DNA from: an uncultured Faecalibacterium sp.
GTDB lineage: Bacteria > Bacillota > Clostridia > Oscillospirales > Ruminococcaceae
Direction: 5' to 3'
Length of the DNA stretch: 8,527 bases
Assembly (NCBI GenBank): GCA_937915335.1
Contig: CALDLZ010000097.1
Span: 1-8,527, forward strand
Every line of letters begins with the position of its first letter. The stretch's first letter is position 1. The translations under genes were made by a program, and so were the position numbers. A model generated the notes under the pieces. It saw nothing but the letters and a program-made list of their open reading frames with translations. It made no database searches and was not told the origin of the DNA. Positions 6,327-8,527 of this stretch are shown here, piece by piece.

Positions 6327-6352
6327 GGTGTTGTGGAGGCATGAGAGCAGCT

Positions 6353-6523
6353 ATGGCAAAGATGGGACGATCGAAATCCGAAAATGCAAAAAAGAAAACC
6401 TTGAGCATTCGGGTGGAAGATGCCCTGTATGAGCGTATCTGCGCTTATGCCGAACAACATCAACTGACTGTAACAGAAGTTGTCTTGCAGGGGCTGGACA
6501 AAGTTTTGTCTAACCTTGAATAG
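6353..6523 (+). CDS. Small ribbon-helix-helix (CopG/Arc-type) DNA-binding protein
   Basis: The 56-residue product starts MAKMGRSKSENAKKKTL. A basic N-terminus, the strand-like segment KTLSIRVEDALYERI, and two helices (AYAEQHQL and TVTEVVLQGLDKVLSNL) are the ribbon-helix-helix pattern, a dimeric DNA-binding fold. Similar proteins beginning MAKMGRPKSEN are common beside Firmicutes mobile-element genes. GGAGG lies at 6335-6339, one base from an in-frame ATG at 6341 and 13 bases from the ATG at 6353. Neither gap is ideal; I prefer 6353 because the family start fits. The gene has its own promoter and lies 36 bases before the integrase, so it probably controls integrase expression, excision, or the divergent abi promoter. 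Confidence 0.75.
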   Translation: MAKMGRSKSENAKKKTLSIRVEDALYERICAYAEQHQLTVTEVVLQGLDKVLSNLE

Positions 6524-6559
6524 TATCAAGCCCTTCTTCTTTTGGGAAGGAGAATTGAT

Positions 6560-7795
6560 ATGGCAACGACACGAAAAGACCTGCGGGGACGTACCCTGCG
6601 AAAAGGCGAGATGCAGCGCAGTTCTGATAAGCGGTATGCGTATTCTTACACAGACCCGCTGGGACGGCGCAAGTACATCTACGCAAATGACCTTGTGACC
6701 CTTCGGGAGAAGGAAGCACAGCTCACCAAAGACCAGATGGACGGTCTGGATATTCACGTTGCAGGCAAAGCAACGGTCAACTTTGTGTTTGACCGTTATA
6801 TGAGCCTGAAAACGAATCTACGCCAGACCACCCGGAGCAACTATCTTTATATGTATGATCGCTTCATCCGCGATACCTTCGGAAAGAAGAAAATTGCAGA
6901 GATTCGGTATTCGGATGTGTTGCAGTTCTACAATTATCTGCTGGATAAGCAGGGCTTGCAGGCAAACACGTTGGAAAGCGTTCATACGCTGCTGCATCCT
7001 ACCTTTCAGTTGGCGGTTCGGGATGAAATCGTCCGCAAGAACCCCACAGATGGTGTGATGGCAGAGATCAAGAAAAACTCCGAACAGACCACAGGTGTGC
7101 GTCATGCCCTGACGATTCCGCAGCAGCGGGCGTTCATGGAGCATATCGCCAATCACCCGGTCTACTGCCACTGGTGGCCGTTGTTCACGGTACTGCTGGG
7201 AACAGGATGCCGCATCGGTGAAGCGTTGGGCTTGCGCTGGGATGATCTGGACTATGAGCGGCGTACTATCAGCATCAATCACAGTCTAGTCTATTACCCG
7301 GTGGGCGAAAGCCGCAATTCGGTTCTACATATCTCAAAGCCCAAAACGGAAGCGGGCATTCGGACGATTCCAATGTTTGATACCGTAAAGGATGCCCTTG
7401 AAATGCTGCATGAGGAGCAGAAAGAATCCGGCTGGAATGATGTAGAGATTGATGGTATGACGGGCTTCATCTTTTGTAACCGCTTTGGCAATGTCCCGAA
7501 TCCGCAGTCTGTGAACCGCGCCATCAAGCGCATTATTGCAGACTACAACACGGGCGAAGAAGTGGAAGCAAAAAAGCAGCATCGGGAAGCTGTTCTGCTG
7601 CCGGACTTTTCGGCACATCACCTGCGGCACACGTTCTGCACAAGGCTTTGTGAGAAAGAGACCAACCTGAAGGTCATTCAATCGGTCATGGGGCATAAGG
7701 ACATTCAAACTACGATGGACATTTATGCCGAAGCGACTGAGGAGAAAAAACAAGAATCATTTGAGCGTTTGGCTGCAACATTGGACATTTTTTGA
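6560..7795 (+). CDS. Tyrosine recombinase/integrase, Tn916-Int type
   Basis: This 411-residue, full-length phage/ICE-type integrase has its ATG at 6560 preceded by AAGGAG (6547-6552) with a 7-base gap. Residues about 5-60 (KDLRGRTLRKGEMQ, YAYSYTDPLGRRKYIYA) form the arm-site DNA-binding domain. Residues about 70-155 form the helical core-binding domain. The catalytic domain shows Arg218 in GTGCRIGEALGLRW, Lys262 in KPKTEAGIRTIP, His353 and Arg356 in HHLRHTFCTRL, His379 in MGHKDIQTTMDIY, and the nucleophile Tyr389, so all active-site residues are present. It should cut and rejoin att sites to integrate or excise the element. It follows the small regulator by 36 bases and probably shares its promoter. 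CCTTC at 6532-6536 could pair with GAAGG (6546-6550) and mask the ribosome binding site, a weak possibility. Short repeats downstream are candidate arm sites. Confidence 0.95.
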   Translation: MATTRKDLRGRTLRKGEMQRSSDKRYAYSYTDPLGRRKYIYANDLVTLREKEAQLTKDQMDGLDIHVAGKATVNFVFDRYMSLKTNLRQTTRSNYLYMYDRFIRDTFGKKKIAEIRYSDVLQFYNYLLDKQGLQANTLESVHTLLHPTFQLAVRDEIVRKNPTDGVMAEIKKNSEQTTGVRHALTIPQQRAFMEHIANHPVYCHWWPLFTVLLGTGCRIGEALGLRWDDLDYERRTISINHSLVYYPVGESRNSVLHISKPKTEAGIRTIPMFDTVKDALEMLHEEQKESGWNDVEIDGMTGFIFCNRFGNVPNPQSVNRAIKRIIADYNTGEEVEAKKQHREAVLLPDFSAHHLRHTFCTRLCEKETNLKVIQSVMGHKDIQTTMDIYAEATEEKKQESFERLAATLDIF

Positions 7796-7831
7796 AGCAA
7801 CAAAGAAGGGCTCTTACTGAGCGTTTTGTCT

Positions 7832-7871
7832 GACAGCAAAATTCTTCCAAGGACAGCAAATTGACAGCAAA
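7832..7871 (+). repeat. Triple direct repeat GACAGCAAA, candidate integrase arm sites
   Basis: Identical 9-mers lie at 7832-7840, 7852-7860 and 7863-7871, with starts 20 and 11 bases apart. A degenerate relative, TGACGGCGAA, follows at 7882-7891. They begin 37 bases after the integrase stop. Arm-type sites bound by the integrase N-terminal domain are typically short direct repeats in this position. Confidence 0.5.
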
Positions 7872-8026
7872 ACTACGAGAATGACGGCGAATCACGAAGG
7901 ATTATGAATACCGGGAATGCAAGTGAAAACACGATTGTGAAGCATCACGAAGCGTTGTAAGCTGATTCCGGAAAGTATCCCGACGATGAAGCCGATTGAG
8001 CAGTAAATTTCCAATTTAAGCGCAAC

Positions 8027-8075
8027 AAAGCCTGAAACTTCTTGATGTTACGAGAAGTTTCAGGCTTTTCCTTTT
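8027..8075 (+). terminator. Strong intrinsic terminator downstream of integrase
   Basis: AAAGCCTGAAACTTCT (8027-8042) and AGAAGTTTCAGGCTTT (8053-8068) form a perfect 16-bp stem with a 10-base loop, followed by TCCTTTT. It would stop transcripts from the integrase unit before the next gene. Confidence 0.9.
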
Positions 8076-8095
8076 GATGAATTTCCAGTGAAAAC

Positions 8096-8120
8096 TACGC
8101 CATACGCCAATTTTACGCCA
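8096..8120 (+). repeat. Triple direct repeat TACGCCA, candidate arm sites
   Basis: TACGCCA occurs at 8096-8102, 8103-8109 and 8114-8120, with starts 7 and 11 bases apart; the second and third copies continue with A. This resembles the short TACGCCA/GACGCCA-type repeats I have seen beside Firmicutes integrase genes. It may mark the second arm of an attachment site. Confidence 0.45.
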
Positions 8121-8308
8121 AACGATGTAGGATTTTGTGCAGAGCAAAAAGAGCGTTGTTCTAGTTTTGGTGTAAGAATCAGGTGTGTGGTGGATGGGTG
8201 TAGACCTATAAAGGGCTGCATCAAAAAGCGGATTCATGGACTTGCAAACGGACAGCCGGAACTTTCCACCGCAAAAGAAGCAAATGTGAAGAACATGGAG
8301 GTTTCCTT

Positions 8309-8527
8309 ATGAACAAACTGCTTTTCTGCCGCTTCAACATGGATACCAACCGGGTGGAAGCCCGGTTTGCGGATGGTTCCACCGTTGCTATCGACTGCAT
8401 CGCCATTGAGGACGAGTACGGCGACACCCCGGCACAGCGGGCGGAGCTGGACTGGCTGCTGTACAATAAGCTGCTGGAGTATGCACAACTTGTGCTGAGT
8501 GGGGAGATAGAGCATTATCTGTCACTG
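8309..8527 (+). CDS. DUF6061-like small protein, copy 2 (cut by window end)
   Basis: This is an open frame of 73 codons beginning MNKLLFCRFNMDTNRVEARF and ending EIEHYLSL at the window edge. It is the same family as the protein at 3412-3660 and differs from it at about 8 of 73 residues by hand count. The ATG at 8309 has GGAGG at 8297-8301 with a 7-base gap, so this copy keeps a native translation signal. Function is unknown. By comparison with copy 1 about 9 more residues and the stop should lie just outside the window. Most differences between the copies are third-position changes, so both have been under protein-level constraint. Confidence 0.78.
   Translation, partial: MNKLLFCRFNMDTNRVEARFADGSTVAIDCIAIEDEYGDTPAQRAELDWLLYNKLLEYAQLVLSGEIEHYLSL

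Larger units (their letters stand above)
7796..8308. other. 513-base noncoding tail of the integrase module
   Basis: No convincing gene is visible here. It holds a GACAGCAAA repeat cluster, a direct pair ATCACGAAG (7891-7899 and 7944-7952), a strong terminator, a TACGCCA repeat cluster, and the ribosome binding site of the next gene. The position directly after int and the repeat content suggest an attachment region with integrase or excisionase binding sites. A core att duplicate could not be identified, and no tRNA gene is present. Confidence 0.55.

Noticed and set aside
6221..6757. A 178-codon minus-strand frame across the regulator and integrase start
   Set aside because: It overlaps two well supported plus-strand genes and both promoters, and has no recognisable family sequence.
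8096..8120. Repeats as a CRISPR array
   Set aside because: The units are 7-9 bases with gaps of 0-11 bases, far too short for CRISPR repeats and spacers.
8207..8212. TATAAA as the -10 box of a promoter for DUF6061 copy 2
   Set aside because: No -35-like sequence lies 16-18 bases upstream, so there is too little to call a promoter.

Overview
The window looks like a low-to-mid GC gut Clostridia chromosome, most likely Oscillospiraceae/Faecalibacterium-like. The basis is strong GGAGG ribosome binding sites, the small DUF6061-type and DUF6462-type proteins I associate with that group, and a GntP/IlvD sugar-acid operon. No RNA gene identifies the taxon, so this is inference.

Layout. (1) 1-2797: the tail of an unknown gene, then a sugar-acid catabolism unit with a sigma70-type promoter, an intact IlvD/Edd dehydratase and, about 110 bases downstream, the N-terminal half of a GntP-family gluconate-type symporter. 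(2) 2798-5155: a mosaic of gene pieces. The GntP half runs in frame into a MotA/ExbB-like fragment resembling ZorA of Zorya anti-phage systems. That fragment runs in frame into a complete DUF6061-like small gene, closed by a terminator. Next come a 5'-truncated cytidylate-kinase-like gene on the minus strand, a MATE exporter piece cut at both ends, and a DUF6462-like small gene. (3) 5250-6240: an Abi_2 family (AbiD/AbiF-type) HEPN gene on the minus strand, interrupted by one in-frame TAG. Its leader has a near-consensus promoter and a bulged hairpin that could be a small RNA antitoxin. (4) 6298-8120: a mobile-element module with its own promoter, a ribbon-helix-helix regulator, a complete Tn916-type tyrosine integrase, and a 513-base noncoding tail with two families of short direct repeats and a strong terminator. 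(5) 8309-8527: a second DUF6061-like gene, cut by the window edge.

Interpretation. Regions 2-4 read as an accessory island with defence genes next to an integrase, inserted into or rearranged beside a metabolic operon. At least four abrupt junctions lie within about 2.2 kb. This is either a real recombination hotspot or a chimeric assembly, and the sequence alone cannot decide. The most interesting candidate system is the Abi_2 HEPN protein with its structured leader RNA. The second is the in-frame GntP/ZorA-like/DUF6061 fusion.
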